From contig NZ_NPKJ01000071.1 in NCBI RefSeq assembly GCF_002284575.1, positions 1 through 64,000 on the forward strand: 64,000 bases of DNA, read 5' to 3'. Positions 45,649 to 55,853 of this stretch are shown piece by piece. Positions within the stretch are counted from its first letter, which is position 1. The number at the start of each line of letters is the position of its first letter. The position numbers and the translations under genes are program-made. Source of the stretch: Mesorhizobium temperatum. GTDB lineage: Bacteria > Pseudomonadota > Alphaproteobacteria > Rhizobiales > Rhizobiaceae. The notes beneath the pieces were generated by a model. It saw only the letters and a program-made list of their open reading frames with translations, was not told where the DNA came from and searched no databases.

Positions 45649-46266
45649 CTATTGCCGGGCGGCGATCGCAGCCGCCGCTCCGACCATGAAAGCGGCGGCG
45701 GTGCGGTTCAGCGCCCTCAGCGCGCGCGGCGACTTCAGGAACCCGCGCGCTTTGGCCGCCAGCGCCAGATAGGGCACCAGCACCACCAGGAGCACGACGA
45801 GCGTCAGAGCGACGAGGATGCCGTAGTCGGCGAGCGTAATGGTCTTCAGATCGACGATGGTCGGCGTGATGGCGAGATAGAAGATCATTGTCTTCGGATT
45901 GCCGAGCGTAACGGCGAGGCCGGCAATAAAGCTCGACACCAGCCCGCCCCTGCCTTTCTTCGCCTGCACGGTTTCGGGCGTGATGCCGCTCGTCCAGAAG
46001 CGCCAGCCAAGGAAAGCGAGATAGGCGACGCCCAGCCATTTGATCGCCAGGAAGGCCATGCCGAAGGTCTGCGCGACGAGAGCGAGGCCGAGCACCACGG
46101 CGGTGAGATAGGTGAGATCGCCGAGCATCAGCCCGAAGGACATGGCGAGCGCCGAGCGAAAGCCGGATCCGAGCGCACGCGCAATAAGCGCGGTCAGCCC
46201 CGGGCCAGGGATGGCGGCGGCGATGCCGAGGGCCGCGCTATAAGCGAGAAATCCGGTGAGGGTCAT
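45649..46266 (-). CDS. LysE-family amino-acid exporter
   Basis: The 205-residue protein has about six membrane helices and LysE/RhtB signatures AAIPGPGLTALIARALGSGF, FLAIKWLGVAYLAFLGWRFW and GLAVTLGNPKTMIFYLAITP. It exports amino acids or derivatives; the substrate is not known. The start MTLTGFLAYSAALG at 46266 is preferred. Codons further upstream are encoded by a truncated mosaic repeat (46280-46305). No divergent LysG-type regulator is present. Confidence 0.93.
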   Translation of the reverse strand: MTLTGFLAYSAALGIAAAIPGPGLTALIARALGSGFRSALAMSFGLMLGDLTYLTAVVLGLALVAQTFGMAFLAIKWLGVAYLAFLGWRFWTSGITPETVQAKKGRGGLVSSFIAGLAVTLGNPKTMIFYLAITPTIVDLKTITLADYGILVALTLVVLLVVLVPYLALAAKARGFLKSPRALRALNRTAAAFMVGAAAAIAARQ

Positions 46267-46279
46267 GGTTTCGGCCTTA

Positions 46280-46305
46280 GCGCATGACCCCGAAAATCGG
46301 AATCG
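46280..46305. repeat. Half copy of the GCGCATGACCCC mosaic repeat
   Basis: GCGCATGACCCCGAAAATCG continuing GAATCGA is identical to the left half of the element at 16295-16341; the right half is missing. It lies 14 bp before the lysE-type start codon. Confidence 0.8.
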
Positions 46306-46405
46306 ACCCTTTAAGACTGAACCTTGTCGCACAACGGCGGGCAGGCGTGTACTCCCTGAGGGACGAATTCGATTGCACCAGGGCCCTCGCTTTTGTCTTT
46401 CGGCC

Positions 46406-46603
46406 TCAGTTTCCGGCCGCGTAGAAATCGTCGTCGAGGCGCTTTTCCAGCGCGACGAGATCGGCCGGCAGCGGCAGGCCCATGGCGCGCATTTCCCTCA
46501 GCTTTTCGCGCAGCTGCTCCTGCACTTCATGCTGATCCTCTGGCTGGTTGATCATCTGCTCGAGCAGCAGGCTGATCTGAGCTTTGAATGATTCCAGCGC
46601 CAT
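46406..46603 (-). CDS. Conserved small helical protein
   Basis: A 65-residue acidic protein, predicted almost fully helical: MALESFKAQISLLLEQMINQ then PEDQHEVQEQLREKLREMRA and ADLVALEKRLDDDF. AAGGAG lies 8 bases before the ATG, supporting translation. I do not recognise a named family. It lies next to hrcA, separated by a mosaic repeat. Confidence 0.75.
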   Translation of the reverse strand: MALESFKAQISLLLEQMINQPEDQHEVQEQLREKLREMRAMGLPLPADLVALEKRLDDDFYAAGN

Positions 46604-46627
46604 TTTTTTTCTCCTTGAGGTCCACCC

Positions 46628-46742
46628 AAAGCGCGTCGCGTTTGAAGGGTTCCTGCGACCCGCTTTGCTTTCTTGTTTTCATGCATGTCGTTATCCCAAA
46701 CCGCTGCTCACCCGAGGGCAGGCTTTTGGGCGACATGCATTA
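46628..46742. repeat. Composite mosaic repeat, copy 2
   Basis: A first hairpin AAAGCGCGTCGC/GCGACCCGCTTT is followed by the module ATGCATGTCGTTATCCCAAA ... TTTTGGGCGACATGCATTA. The same two-part order occurs at 56858-56946. The hrcA stop codon (46740-46742) is formed by the last bases of the repeat. Confidence 0.8.
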
Positions 46743-47855
46743 TCGCAGCATGCGGGAAATAAGCTGCGCGGTATAGTCGACCATCGGCACGATGCGTGCA
46801 TAGTTCAGCCGGGTCGGGCCGATGACGCCAAGCGCGCCGATGACGCGGGCGTCCTTGTCGCGATAGGGCGCCACGACCAGCGACGAGCCGGACAGCGAAA
46901 ACAGCTTGTTTTCCGAGCCGATGAAGATGCGCACGCCGGAGCCTTCCTCGGCAAGGTCGAGAAGCTGGATCAGCCCGTCCTGCGTCTCCAGATCCTCAAA
47001 CAAATGCCGCAGGAGCTCAATGTCGGCCTGCGCGGTGACATTTTCCAGCAGGTTGGCGCGGCCGCGCACGATGAGACGCGCCGGCAGGCCGCTCTCGGCG
47101 CCTGCCCAGACCGCAAGGCCCTTCTCGACCAGATCCTGCGACAGCGTGTCGAGGGCGGCCTTGGTCTCTTCCTTGATGCGGGCGATCTCGATCCGCGCCT
47201 CGGCCAGCGTGCGGCCACGGATATGGGCATTGAGGAAGTTCGAGGCTTCATGCAATTGCGAGACGGTGATGCCGGCGGGCAGGTCGACGACGCGATTTTC
47301 GACGTCGCCGTTCTGCGATACCAGCACGGCCAGCGCCTTGTTCGGCTCGAGCTGGATGAACTCGATGTGCTTTAGCGGCACCTCGTTCTTGGCGGCAAGC
47401 ACGAGGCCGGCGCCGCGCGACATGCCGGACAGCATCTGGCTGGCTTCGGTGAGCAGATGTTCCAGCGTCGCGCCCGAGCCGGAGGCGCGTACCTGCGCCT
47501 CGATGGTGCGGCGCTCCTCGTCGGAGAGGTCGCCAAGCTCCATAAAAGCATCGACGAAGAAGCGCAGGCCGGCCTGGGTCGGCAATCGGCCGGCCGAGAT
47601 ATGCGGCGCATAAATCAGGCCGAGATGCTCGAGATCGCTCATCACGTTGCGGATGGTGGCGGGCGACAGCGACGACGGCAGGATACGCGACAGGCTGCGT
47701 GAGCCGACCGGCTCGCCGTCCTTCAGATAGGAATCGACAATGCGCCGAAAGATGTCGCGCGAGCGCATGTCGAGCGACTGGAGCGCGGGCGATTGAAGCG
47801 CGGGCGACTGGAGCACTGCCGCCGACTGGGAACCGGGATCGACTGCCTTGGTCAT
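46740..47855 (-). CDS. hrcA: Heat-inducible transcription repressor HrcA
   Basis: HrcA binds CIRCE operators before groESL and represses them. The 371-residue product has the N-terminal winged helix (about 30-100; DMRSRDIFRRIVDSYLKDGE, SRSLSRILPSSLSPATIRNV) and the GAF-like core and dimerisation domains, ending YTAQLISRMLR. Before the domain is a stretch of five-residue repeats (QSPAL twice, then QSL), coded by near-identical 15-bp units. Start MTKAVDPGSQ at 47855 fits relatives. The repeat abutting the 3' end provides the stop codon. It is divergent from rph with a 134-bp gap; no CIRCE element was seen there. Confidence 0.95.
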   Translation of the reverse strand: MTKAVDPGSQSAAVLQSPALQSPALQSLDMRSRDIFRRIVDSYLKDGEPVGSRSLSRILPSSLSPATIRNVMSDLEHLGLIYAPHISAGRLPTQAGLRFFVDAFMELGDLSDEERRTIEAQVRASGSGATLEHLLTEASQMLSGMSRGAGLVLAAKNEVPLKHIEFIQLEPNKALAVLVSQNGDVENRVVDLPAGITVSQLHEASNFLNAHIRGRTLAEARIEIARIKEETKAALDTLSQDLVEKGLAVWAGAESGLPARLIVRGRANLLENVTAQADIELLRHLFEDLETQDGLIQLLDLAEEGSGVRIFIGSENKLFSLSGSSLVVAPYRDKDARVIGALGVIGPTRLNYARIVPMVDYTAQLISRMLR

Positions 47856-47989
47856 TCGAGCCAAATACCTCCGGCCCAAAGATATAGACTTCGGCCACAC
47901 CCGCGCAACCGGCCATTTTCCTTTGCGCCCTGCGCCCCATGCGGCTACAAGCCGGCCACGATTCCGAAAAAGATAGGAAAAAAGCCTGA

Positions 47990-48706
47990 ATGCGCCCTTC
48001 TAAACGCCAATTCGACGAAATGCGCGCCATCTCCTTCGAGCGCGGCGTCTCCAAGCACGCGGAAGGTTCGTGCCTGGTGAAATTCGGCGACACGCATGTG
48101 CTGTGCACGGCCAGCCTCGAGGAGAAAGTGCCGGGCTGGATGCGCAATTCTGGAAAGGGCTGGGTGACAGCGGAATACGGCATGCTGCCGCGCTCGACCG
48201 GCGAGCGCATGCGCCGCGAAGCTTCGGCCGGCAAGCAAGGCGGCCGCACACTCGAAATCCAGCGGCTGATCGGCCGTTCGCTGCGCGCCGTGGTCGACCT
48301 GCAGGCGCTCGGCGAGCAGCAGATCACCGTCGACTGCGACGTGATCCAGGCCGATGGCGGCACGCGCACAGCCTCGATCACCGGCGGCTGGGTGGCGCTC
48401 CATGACTGCCTGCGCTGGATGGAAGCCCGGCAGATGGCCAGCGTCGCTAAGGTGCTAAAGGACCATGTCGCGGCTATCTCCTGCGGCATCCATGACGGCC
48501 AGCCGGTCATCGACCTCGACTATCTCGAAGACTCCTCGGCCGGCACCGACGCCAACTTCGTCATGACCGGCAAGGGCGGCATCGTCGAGATCCAAGGCAC
48601 GGCCGAGGGCGAGCCTTTCTCGGAAGAGCAATTCACGGCGCTGATGGAATTGGCCAAGAAGGGCATCCAGCGACTGGTCAGCCTACAACAGATGGCTGTA
48701 GCTTAA
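47990..48706 (+). CDS. rph: Ribonuclease PH
   Basis: Phosphorolytic 3'-5' exoribonuclease trimming tRNA 3' ends. The 238-residue product has [60 protein letters not shown] and [19 protein letters not shown], the conserved phosphate- and RNA-binding regions. Forms hexamers. It opens the rph-VOC-rdgB-hemW cluster, which reads on with gaps or overlaps of a few bases. Confidence 0.97.
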   Translation: MRPSKRQFDEMRAISFERGVSKHAEGSCLVKFGDTHVLCTASLEEKVPGWMRNSGKGWVTAEYGMLPRSTGERMRREASAGKQGGRTLEIQRLIGRSLRAVVDLQALGEQQITVDCDVIQADGGTRTASITGGWVALHDCLRWMEARQMASVAKVLKDHVAAISCGIHDGQPVIDLDYLEDSSAGTDANFVMTGKGGIVEIQGTAEGEPFSEEQFTALMELAKKGIQRLVSLQQMAVA

Positions 48707-48713
48707 CCCTGTC

Positions 48714-49124
48714 ATGACTCCTTCCGCCATCCTCGAATCAGCCCTCTACGTGACCGACCTCAATGCCGCGGAAGAATTCTATTCCGGCGTGCTTGGGCTC
48801 AATCAGCTGGGCAAGGTCGACGGCAGGCACCTTTTCTTCCGTTGCGGGGACAGCGTGCTGCTCATCTTCAACGCCGAGGCGACCAGGGTGCCGCCGGCGC
48901 CCGACGCCAGGCTGAAAGTGCCGCCGCACGGCACTGTCGGCGACGGCCATCTCTGCTTTGCGGCAAGCGCGGATGAGATCGTGCGCTGGAAAGCGCATCT
49001 GGAAGCGAAGAAGATTGCCATCGAAAGCGAGTTCGAATGGCCGCAAGGCGGCCGCTCGATTTATATTCGCGACCCTTCCGGCAATTCGATCGAATTCGCC
49101 GAACCAAGAATCTGGGGCATCTGA
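48714..49124 (+). CDS. VOC-superfamily (glyoxalase/bleomycin-resistance-like) protein
   Basis: The 136-residue protein shows two vicinal-oxygen-chelate repeats: [20 protein letters not shown] at the start and [15 protein letters not shown] near the end, with putative metal ligands His (DGHLCF) and Glu (SIEFAE). Specific reaction unknown. It lies 7 bp after rph, and its stop overlaps the rdgB start (TGATG). Confidence 0.9.
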   Translation: MTPSAILESALYVTDLNAAEEFYSGVLGLNQLGKVDGRHLFFRCGDSVLLIFNAEATRVPPAPDARLKVPPHGTVGDGHLCFAASADEIVRWKAHLEAKKIAIESEFEWPQGGRSIYIRDPSGNSIEFAEPRIWGI

Positions 49125-49786
49125 TGCATTCGCTTGATGGGCACAGAATTGTCGTCGCCAGCCACAACGCCGGCAAATTGCGCGAATTTGCCGATCTGAT
49201 GGCGCCATTCGGCATAGAGGCGAAATCGGCCAATGAATACGGCCTGCCGGAGCCGGACGAGACCGGCACCACCTTTGAGGAGAACGCCTATATCAAGGCT
49301 TTTGCCGCCGCCAAGGCGACAGGCCTGCCGGCACTGTCGGACGATTCCGGCCTGTGTGTCGATGCGCTGGGCGGAGCGCCCGGCGTCTATACCGCCAATT
49401 GGGCCGAGGCGCCGGACGGGTCCCGCGACTTCGGCATGGCGATGCAGCGAGCGGAAGTGGCGTTGCAGGAAGTCGGCGCGGTCGCGCCTGCGCAGCGCAA
49501 GGGCCGCTTCGTCGCCGTCATCTGCCTGGCCTTTCCCGACGGCGCGGCCGAATATTTCCGCGGCGAGGTCGAGGGCACGCTGGTATGGCCGCCGCGCGGC
49601 GAACTCGGCTTCGGCTACGACCCGGTGTTCGTGCCGGACGGTTTCGAAAAGACCTTCGGCGAGATGACCGCAGAGGAAAAACATGGCTGGAAGCCCGGCC
49701 AGCCGACGGCATTATCGCACCGCGCCCGCGCCTTCCAAACATTCGCGCAAGCCAGACTGGATTTGGCACGATCGGGCGTGAAATGA
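49124..49786 (+). CDS. rdgB: RdgB/HAM1 non-canonical purine NTP pyrophosphatase
   Basis: Hydrolyses dITP, XTP and related nucleotides to keep them out of DNA. The 220-residue product has [14 protein letters not shown] at the N-terminus, the catalytic [15 protein letters not shown], and [15 protein letters not shown] and ALSHRARAF, the family motifs in order. Start at 49124 overlaps the VOC gene stop (TGATG); its own stop overlaps the hemW start (ATGA). Confidence 0.96.
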   Translation: MHSLDGHRIVVASHNAGKLREFADLMAPFGIEAKSANEYGLPEPDETGTTFEENAYIKAFAAAKATGLPALSDDSGLCVDALGGAPGVYTANWAEAPDGSRDFGMAMQRAEVALQEVGAVAPAQRKGRFVAVICLAFPDGAAEYFRGEVEGTLVWPPRGELGFGYDPVFVPDGFEKTFGEMTAEEKHGWKPGQPTALSHRARAFQTFAQARLDLARSGVK

Positions 49787-50946
49787 CCATGCTGCTCGAC
49801 CGTAGCCCCGGCTTCGGCGTCTACATCCACTGGCCGTTCTGCGCGGCCAAGTGCCCCTATTGCGACTTCAACAGCCATGTCCGCCACCAGCCGGTCGACC
49901 AGGAGCGTTTTGCGCGCGTCTTCGAGACCGAGCTTGCGACGATGCGTGACCGCACCGGACCGCGCGAGGTGACCAGCATTTTTCTCGGCGGCGGCACACC
50001 GTCGCTGATGAAGCCGGAAACCGTGGCGACGGTGCTGGACGCGGTGGCGAAGAACTGGGCGGTGCCTGCTGGCATCGAGGTGACGCTGGAAGCCAACCCC
50101 TCCTCGGTCGAGGCCGAGCGCTTTCGCGGCTACCGGGCGGCGGGAGTCAACCGCGTGTCGCTCGGCGTGCAGGCGCTGAACGACAAGGATCTGCGCTTTC
50201 TCGGCCGGCTGCACAATGTCGAGGAAGCGCTGCATGCGATCGGCCTGGCACGTGAGATCTTTCCGCGGCTGTCCTTCGACCTGATCTACGCACGGCCCGG
50301 CCAGACAGCTGAAGCGTGGCAGGCGGAACTCGAACAGGCTATCGGCCACGCCGCCGACCATCTGTCGCTCTATCAGCTGACCATCGAGGAAGGCACGCCG
50401 TTCCACGCGCTGCATGCGGCCAAGAAATTCGCCATTCCCGACAATGACCATGCCGCCGATCTCTATGCGCTGACGCAGGAGATCACCGCCGCGCATGGGC
50501 TGCCGGCGTACGAGATTTCCAACCACGCCAGATCAGGTGCGGAGAGCCGGCACAATCTCACCTATTGGCGCTATGGCGAATATGTCGGCGTCGGTCCCGG
50601 CGCGCATGGCCGCTTCGTCGAAAACGGTCGCCGCGTGGTGACGATCGCCGAAAGGATGCCGGAAACCTGGGCCAATCTGGTCGAGGCCAAGGGCCATGGC
50701 ATCACCGGCGGCGAGACCCTGACGCGCTCGGAAGAGGCGGACGAGTTCCTGTTGATGGGGCTGAGGCTGGCCGAGGGCATCGACCTCTCCCGCTACGAGG
50801 CGTTTTCCGGACGCGGCCTGTCGACCGCGCGACTGTCGGTGCTGCAGAGCGAGGGGCTGGTGGCGCCGATCGGCAATGCCCGCCTGCGCGCCACGCCGGC
50901 CGGCATGATCGTGCTCGATGCCGTGGTGGCAGACTTGGCGAGATAG
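49783..50946 (+). CDS. hemW: HemW-type radical SAM protein (haem chaperone, formerly coproporphyrinogen oxidase-like)
   Basis: The 387-residue product has the radical-SAM cluster motif with Cys20, Cys24 and Cys27 in [16 protein letters not shown] and the family segments [34 protein letters not shown] and a C-terminal HemW domain. It has the Cys after the CxxxCxxC replaced by Phe-Asn, as in HemW rather than HemN (CxxxCxxCxC), so it is a haem chaperone rather than a decarboxylase. Start [10 protein letters not shown] overlaps rdgB; MLLDRSPG at 49789 is an alternative. Confidence 0.94.
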   Translation: MTMLLDRSPGFGVYIHWPFCAAKCPYCDFNSHVRHQPVDQERFARVFETELATMRDRTGPREVTSIFLGGGTPSLMKPETVATVLDAVAKNWAVPAGIEVTLEANPSSVEAERFRGYRAAGVNRVSLGVQALNDKDLRFLGRLHNVEEALHAIGLAREIFPRLSFDLIYARPGQTAEAWQAELEQAIGHAADHLSLYQLTIEEGTPFHALHAAKKFAIPDNDHAADLYALTQEITAAHGLPAYEISNHARSGAESRHNLTYWRYGEYVGVGPGAHGRFVENGRRVVTIAERMPETWANLVEAKGHGITGGETLTRSEEADEFLLMGLRLAEGIDLSRYEAFSGRGLSTARLSVLQSEGLVAPIGNARLRATPAGMIVLDAVVADLAR

Positions 50947-51374
50947 GCTGGTGAAGTGGCGCCGATCGCCGACGCTGGCTGCCATTAGCTACCTTCCCTT
51001 CGTCATCCCAGGGCGGAGCAGGAGCGAAGCGACGTCGCGGAGACCCTGGGATGACGACGGGAGAGTGATTCGGCTAATTTCCAAGGTCTGCGACCCGCCA
51101 CTGAGGTTGGCCGCTAAAAGAAAATATAGACATTCGCTGCCGACCGGCCCCAACCTGTCAAACGACTGTGTCGAGGAATTAAGCGTCGTGCTTGTGGTGG
51201 CGCTTGGCGTGGTCTTCCTCGGCGTCCGCCTCACCGTCGCGAGCCGGCTTGGCGTCGCCCTTATCGCGGCGGGCGCGGTGTTGATCGCTTATCGGATTTG
51301 GGGGCGCTCCATTGCGGGAGCTTTTCGTTTCAAGGCGGGTGATGAAAATGTCGAAGCGATTGGGCATCGTCTGG
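50947..51374. other. 428-bp gap with repeat and two unresolved opposing short ORFs
   Basis: Apart from repeat copy C, this region has a plus-strand frame from GTG 51188, preceded by GAGGA, that begins with a hydrophobic run (VVALGVVFLGVRLTVASRLG) and an opposing minus-strand frame 51367-51179 ending in a charged His-rich tail (HAKRHHKHDA). Both have similar third-position GC and neither matches a known family, so I assign no gene. Confidence 0.4.
50999..51058. repeat. Intergenic repeat with perfect TCGTCATCCCAGGG ends, copy C
   Basis: TCGTCATCCCAGGG (51000-51013) and CCCTGGGATGACGA (51044-51057) are perfect 14-bp inverted ends around CGGAGCAGGAGCGAAGCGAC. Copies A and B at 28601-28690 and 44395-44474 have less perfect ends. 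Confidence 0.85.
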
Positions 51375-51572
51375 TCAGTGCTCCATCGTGCTGCCGGTGC
51401 CGGTCGAGGGCTCGATTTCCAGGTCGGTTGCCTTTGAAGGACGACGCTTTCGCGGTTTTTTGGCCGGGCCCGCGCCGGCTTTGGCGGACTGGCTCTTGTC
51501 CTTTCGCGCGGCAAAGCGCTTGCGCCCTGCATAGTAGGGTTCGAAAACGTCCTGTATCTTGAGGCTGTCCAT
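51375..51572 (-). CDS. Small basic hypothetical protein
   Basis: The 65-residue protein starts MDSLKIQDVFEPYYAGRKRF and has a Lys/Arg/Ala-rich middle (AKAGAGPAKKPRKRRPSK) and an acidic-polar tail. GGGAGGAGC precedes the ATG at 51572, a strong ribosome binding site that decides against the longer start at 51611. The basic tract suggests nucleic-acid binding, but no family is recognised. It is divergent from rsmI. Confidence 0.65.
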   Translation of the reverse strand: MDSLKIQDVFEPYYAGRKRFAARKDKSQSAKAGAGPAKKPRKRRPSKATDLEIEPSTGTGSTMEH

Positions 51573-51726
51573 CCTGCTCCTCCCGAGATCAGGGGTAAAT
51601 CCGCCGGGCACGGTTTCGTTCCGTACTGTGGCGAAGGCATGGCGACCGCTTCACTTCGGCACCGGTTTTGCAACCAGGCGTGAGCCGTGCCAAACAGGGC
51701 CGAATGCATTCAAGTGTCAGAGCCTG

Positions 51727-52668
51727 ATGGGGACACCGGTGACCGGCGAGTTGGCAAGACGCAGCTATGTGATCGGCCAGACCGAGATACCAGCCCGGCC
51801 GCTCGCGCCGGCGCTCTACCTGGTGGCGACGCCGATCGGCAATCTCACCGATATCACATTACGCGCGCTTGAAACGCTCGCCGCCGCCGATATCGTTGCC
51901 TGCGAGGACACGCGTGTCAGCCGCGTGCTGCTCGACCGCTACGGCATCCGCCGCCGCACCACTGCCTATCACGAGCACAATGCCGCCGAGGCCGGCCCAA
52001 AACTGATCGCAGCCTTGCTGGCCGGGCAGAGCGTGGCGCTGATCTCGGACGCCGGCACGCCGCTGATCTCCGATCCGGGCTATCGGCTGGTCGGCGAGGC
52101 GCTTGACCAGGGCATTCGTGTCGTGCCGATCCCCGGCCCGTCGGCGCCGCTTGCGGCGCTGACAGCGTCCGGCCTGCCCTCCGACGCTTTCCTGTTCGCC
52201 GGCTTCCTGCCGGTGAAGACTGGACAGCGGCTGGCGCGGCTGGAAGCGCTGAAAGCGGTGCCGGCGACGCTGATCTTCTTCGAATCGCCGCGACGGCTGG
52301 CCGAGACGCTTGGCGCCATGGTCGAGGCGCTGGGGGGCGCCCGCAAGGCCGCGATCGGCCGCGAGCTGACCAAGACCTTCGAGGAAATTCGGACCGGCAC
52401 CTTGCAGTCGCTTGCCGATCATTACGCGGCCGCCGACACGCCGAAGGGCGAGATCGTCATCTGCGTCGGCCCGTCGGAAGCAACCGCCGACGAACCGGCC
52501 GATATCGACCGGCTTCTGCTTTCACTTGCCGCCGAGATGCCAGCCTCCAAGGCAGCGGCGGAAGCCGCCAAGATGACAGGCGGCCAGAAGCAGGCGCTTT
52601 ACCGGCGGCTGCTCGAACTCAAGGATACTGGGAAAGAGGGCGACACCGGGAAAGACGGCGATGGCTGA
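51727..52668 (+). CDS. rsmI: 16S rRNA (cytidine-1402-2'-O)-methyltransferase
   Basis: RsmI uses SAM to methylate C1402 of 16S rRNA. The 313-residue product has [54 protein letters not shown] and [18 protein letters not shown], the tetrapyrrole-methylase-type signatures in order. Start [14 protein letters not shown] at 51727 is used; the frame is open further upstream but without homology-like sequence. It overlaps yraN by 8 bp. Confidence 0.95.
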   Translation: MGTPVTGELARRSYVIGQTEIPARPLAPALYLVATPIGNLTDITLRALETLAAADIVACEDTRVSRVLLDRYGIRRRTTAYHEHNAAEAGPKLIAALLAGQSVALISDAGTPLISDPGYRLVGEALDQGIRVVPIPGPSAPLAALTASGLPSDAFLFAGFLPVKTGQRLARLEALKAVPATLIFFESPRRLAETLGAMVEALGGARKAAIGRELTKTFEEIRTGTLQSLADHYAAADTPKGEIVICVGPSEATADEPADIDRLLLSLAAEMPASKAAAEAAKMTGGQKQALYRRLLELKDTGKEGDTGKDGDG

Positions 52669-53038
52669 ACGCCCGGTCGCCAGCCGCCAACAGGCCTATT
52701 GGCGCGGCCACCGCAGCGAGTGGCTGGCGGCGGCGGCATTGATGGTGAAAGGCTACCGGATCCTGGCGCGCCGCCACCGCACGCGTTTCGGTGAGATCGA
52801 CCTGATCGCGCGGCGCGGCGACCTGGTGCTGATCGTCGAGGTGAAAGCGCGCCGCACACTTATGGAAGCGATGGAGGCTATCGCTTACGAATCGGAGCGC
52901 CGCATCGAAAGCGCTGCCGATCTCTGGCTGTCGCGCCAATCCGACTATGGAAAATTGTCGGTGCGCTTCGACATGGTCGCAGTGCTGCCGTGGCGCTGGC
53001 CGGTGCATGTCGAGAATGTTTTTTACGGGCGGAACTAA
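52661..53038 (+). CDS. yraN: YraN/UPF0102-family nuclease-fold protein
   Basis: The 125-residue protein has the UPF0102 core: [40 protein letters not shown] and [17 protein letters not shown]. The FGEIDLIA...[10 protein letters not shown] pattern with Glu-Asp and Glu-x-Lys matches PD-(D/E)xK nucleases, though activity of the family is hardly studied. The gene overlaps rsmI, the usual pairing in Proteobacteria. Confidence 0.93.
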   Translation: MAERPVASRQQAYWRGHRSEWLAAAALMVKGYRILARRHRTRFGEIDLIARRGDLVLIVEVKARRTLMEAMEAIAYESERRIESAADLWLSRQSDYGKLSVRFDMVAVLPWRWPVHVENVFYGRN

Positions 53039-53045
53039 GTGCGCC

Positions 53046-53852
53046 TCACCCCCAGACGAACAGCGCCGCCAGGCCGACGGTGCCGATGACCAGCCGCCAC
53101 CAGCCGAACAGCGAATAGCCGTGGCGCGAGACGTAGTTGAGCAGGAAGCGCACGACGATGAGTGCCGCGATGAAGGCCGCGATGAAACCGGCGGCGATGA
53201 TGGGCAGATCGGCGCTGGTCAGCACATTACGGTTCTTGAAGAGGTCGAAGGCGAAGGCGCCGACCATCGTCGGCATGGCGAGGAAGAAGGAGAATTCCGC
53301 AGCCGCCCGTTTGTCGACGCCCAGAAGCAGCGCGCCGACGATCGTCGAGCCGGAGCGCGACGTGCCGGGGATCAGCGAAAGGCACTGGAACAATCCGATC
53401 TGCAGATAGAGCCTGAGCGGAAACCGCTCGACGTCATGGTAGAGCGGCTTCGGCTTGAAGCGGTCCACCCACAGCAGGACCACGCCGCCGATGATCAGCA
53501 TGACGCAGATCAGCCTCGGTGATTCAAACAGCACCGTCTTGATGAAGCCATGCGCCAGCGCGCCGATGACGGCCGCCGGCAGGAAGGCGACGAGGATGCC
53601 GAGGACGAAATGCCGCGTCACCCGATCACGCGGCAGATCGACGAGCATCTGCCACAGCCGATGGAAATAGACGCTGAGGATCGCCAGTATGGCGCCAAGC
53701 TGGATCAGGATCTCGAAGGCCTTGCCGGTCGAATGGAAGCCGAGAAAATGGCCGGCAAGCAGGATATGGCCGGTCGACGAGACCGGAATGAACTCGGTCA
53801 TGCCCTCGATCATGCCCAGCAGCAGCGCTTCGACGATGGTCTGGCTTTCCAT
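53046..53852 (-). CDS. uppP: Undecaprenyl-diphosphate phosphatase (UppP/BacA)
   Basis: Recycles the lipid carrier for peptidoglycan and polysaccharide synthesis by dephosphorylating undecaprenyl diphosphate. The 268-residue membrane protein has [20 protein letters not shown] with the catalytic Glu/His region, and [20 protein letters not shown], the second conserved motif, plus about eight helices. Start [13 protein letters not shown] at 53852 fits the family. It is convergent with yraN, 7 bp apart. Confidence 0.95.
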   Translation of the reverse strand: MESQTIVEALLLGMIEGMTEFIPVSSTGHILLAGHFLGFHSTGKAFEILIQLGAILAILSVYFHRLWQMLVDLPRDRVTRHFVLGILVAFLPAAVIGALAHGFIKTVLFESPRLICVMLIIGGVVLLWVDRFKPKPLYHDVERFPLRLYLQIGLFQCLSLIPGTSRSGSTIVGALLLGVDKRAAAEFSFFLAMPTMVGAFAFDLFKNRNVLTSADLPIIAAGFIAAFIAALIVVRFLLNYVSRHGYSLFGWWRLVIGTVGLAALFVWG

Positions 53853-54019
53853 GGAAACCTCGGCGTTCGAGTGAGGGCTTTGAAGAACGGCTTGCTTGTC
53901 ATGGCGCGGAACTCCTCCTATAGGTCGCAGCACCCTGACTGACGGCCCTCTGAATCGGGGCGGCCAAGACTTACCGGCGCAGCCGGCGATTTGCCAGTGC
54001 GCTCTATTATCGCGGGACC

Positions 54020-54712
54020 ATGCTGACGCTTTTCCACCACCCGATGTTCGCCACCTGCCGGTTCGTTCGCCTCGCTTTCGGCGAGTATGGCGAGGAGCTG
54101 GCGCTGATCGAGGAAAAGCCGTGGATGCGGCGCAAGGAGTTCCTGGCGCTGAACCCGGCCGGCACGCTGCCGATCCTGCTTGCCGAGGGCGACGTACCGA
54201 TCGTCGGTGCCATGGTCATCGCCGAATATCTCGACGAGACGCGCGGCGTGCTCAAGCGCGACAAGCGGCTGTTCGCCGAGGACCCGATGGGGCGCGCCGA
54301 AATCCGCCGGCTGACCGACTGGTATCTCAACAAGGCCGATAGCGAGGTGACCCGGCACCTGGTGCGCGAGCGCGTGCTGAAGCCGATCATGCCGGAAACG
54401 GCGGGCGGCGGCTCGCCCGATTCGGCGGCTATCCGTGCCGCGCGCGCCAATATCCGCCAGCACATGAAATACACCAACTGGCTGGCCGGCACACGCCATT
54501 GGCTGGCCGGCAACAAGGTCACCTATGCCGACCTCGCGGCTGCGGCGGCGCTGTCGGTGCTCGACTATCTCGGCGAGATCGACTGGCGCGAACACGCTGC
54601 CGCGCGCGAATGGTATGCACGGGTGAAATCACGGCCATCGTTCCGGCCGCTCTTGTCCGACCGGGTGCGCGGCCTATCGCCGGTATCACATTATGCGGAC
54701 CTCGATTTCTAA
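54020..54712 (+). CDS. Glutathione S-transferase family protein
   Basis: The 230-residue protein has the thioredoxin-fold domain ([35 protein letters not shown]) and a helical domain with [20 protein letters not shown], the conserved N-capping box. The active site region [11 protein letters not shown] has a Cys near residue 12, which could make it a thiol-type (omega/beta-like) GST. It overlaps queG by 20 bp; this GST-queG order is common in Rhizobiales. Confidence 0.9.
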   Translation: MLTLFHHPMFATCRFVRLAFGEYGEELALIEEKPWMRRKEFLALNPAGTLPILLAEGDVPIVGAMVIAEYLDETRGVLKRDKRLFAEDPMGRAEIRRLTDWYLNKADSEVTRHLVRERVLKPIMPETAGGGSPDSAAIRAARANIRQHMKYTNWLAGTRHWLAGNKVTYADLAAAAALSVLDYLGEIDWREHAAAREWYARVKSRPSFRPLLSDRVRGLSPVSHYADLDF

Positions 54713-55853
54713 GACCGAAAACCTGCGCGCGCTGATCGACCGCGAGGCACGGCGCGCCGGTTTCGATGCCGTTGCCGTCACCACGCCCGATGCCATCCCG
54801 CAGGCGCCGGCCCGGCTTGCCGAATTCGTCGCCGACGGCTTCCACGGTTCGATGGGCTGGATCGCCGACACGCTCAAGCGCCGCGGCGAGCCGACAGCAC
54901 TTTGGCCTGAGGTTCGCTCGATCATCGTGCTGGCCATGAACTACGGGCCCGACCACGACCCGCGCGCGGTGCTGGCGAAGCGCGACCGCGGCGCGATCTC
55001 CGTCTATGCGCAGAACCGCGATTATCATGACGTGATGAAAGGCCGGCTGAAAGAGATCGCCGGCAAGATCGTGGCCCGTGCCGGCGGCGACGTAAAAGTT
55101 TTCGTCGATACCGCTCCGGTGATGGAAAAGCCGCTGGCTGAAGCCGCCGGCCTCGGCTGGCAAGGCAAGCACACCAATCTGGTCAGCCGCGAGCACGGCT
55201 CCTGGCTGTTCCTCGGCACCATCTTCACGACGGCCGAGCTTGCGCCCGATACGCCCGAGGACGACCATTGCGGCTCGTGCCGCGCCTGTCTCGACGTTTG
55301 TCCGACCGACGCCTTTCCGGCTCCCTACCGGCTCGATGCGCGACGCTGCATCTCCTATCTCACCATCGAGAACAAGGGCCCGATCCCGCATGAGTTCCGG
55401 GAAAAAATCGGCAACCGCATCTATGGCTGCGACGACTGCCTCGCCGCCTGCCCGTGGAACAAGTTTGCCCAGGCGGCATCCGAGGCAAAGCTCGTCGCCC
55501 GCGCGGACTTGCGCGAACCGCCGCTCACCGATCTCTTAGCGCTCGATGACGCTGCTTTCCGGTCGTTCTTCACTGGTTCGCCGATCAAGCGCATCGGTCG
55601 TGATCGCTTTGTCCGCAATGCGCTGATCGCCGCCGGCAATTCCGGCGAACCCTCGCTCCGCGACGCCGTGTGTGCGCTGCTCGGCGATGCCTCGCCTCTG
55701 GTGCGCGGCGCGGCGGTATGGGCGCTGTCGCGGCTTGTGCCAGAGACCGAATTTGCCAAATGTGCCAGCGCTGCACTGAAAGCAGAAGGCGACGAGGCCG
55801 TGCGACGCGAATGGCGCCTGGCGCTGGCAAATCAAATCGAGGCGCATGCATGA
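54693..55853 (+). CDS. queG: Epoxyqueuosine reductase
   Basis: QueG catalyses the last step of queuosine synthesis on tRNA, using cobalamin and two [4Fe-4S] clusters. The 386-residue product shows the two ferredoxin-type motifs, [17 protein letters not shown] and [16 protein letters not shown], with [14 protein letters not shown] between them, and the N-terminal cobalamin-binding DUF1730 part ([20 protein letters not shown]). A HEAT-like tail follows. It overlaps the genes on both sides. Confidence 0.96.
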   Translation: MRTSISKTENLRALIDREARRAGFDAVAVTTPDAIPQAPARLAEFVADGFHGSMGWIADTLKRRGEPTALWPEVRSIIVLAMNYGPDHDPRAVLAKRDRGAISVYAQNRDYHDVMKGRLKEIAGKIVARAGGDVKVFVDTAPVMEKPLAEAAGLGWQGKHTNLVSREHGSWLFLGTIFTTAELAPDTPEDDHCGSCRACLDVCPTDAFPAPYRLDARRCISYLTIENKGPIPHEFREKIGNRIYGCDDCLAACPWNKFAQAASEAKLVARADLREPPLTDLLALDDAAFRSFFTGSPIKRIGRDRFVRNALIAAGNSGEPSLRDAVCALLGDASPLVRGAAVWALSRLVPETEFAKCASAALKAEGDEAVRREWRLALANQIEAHA

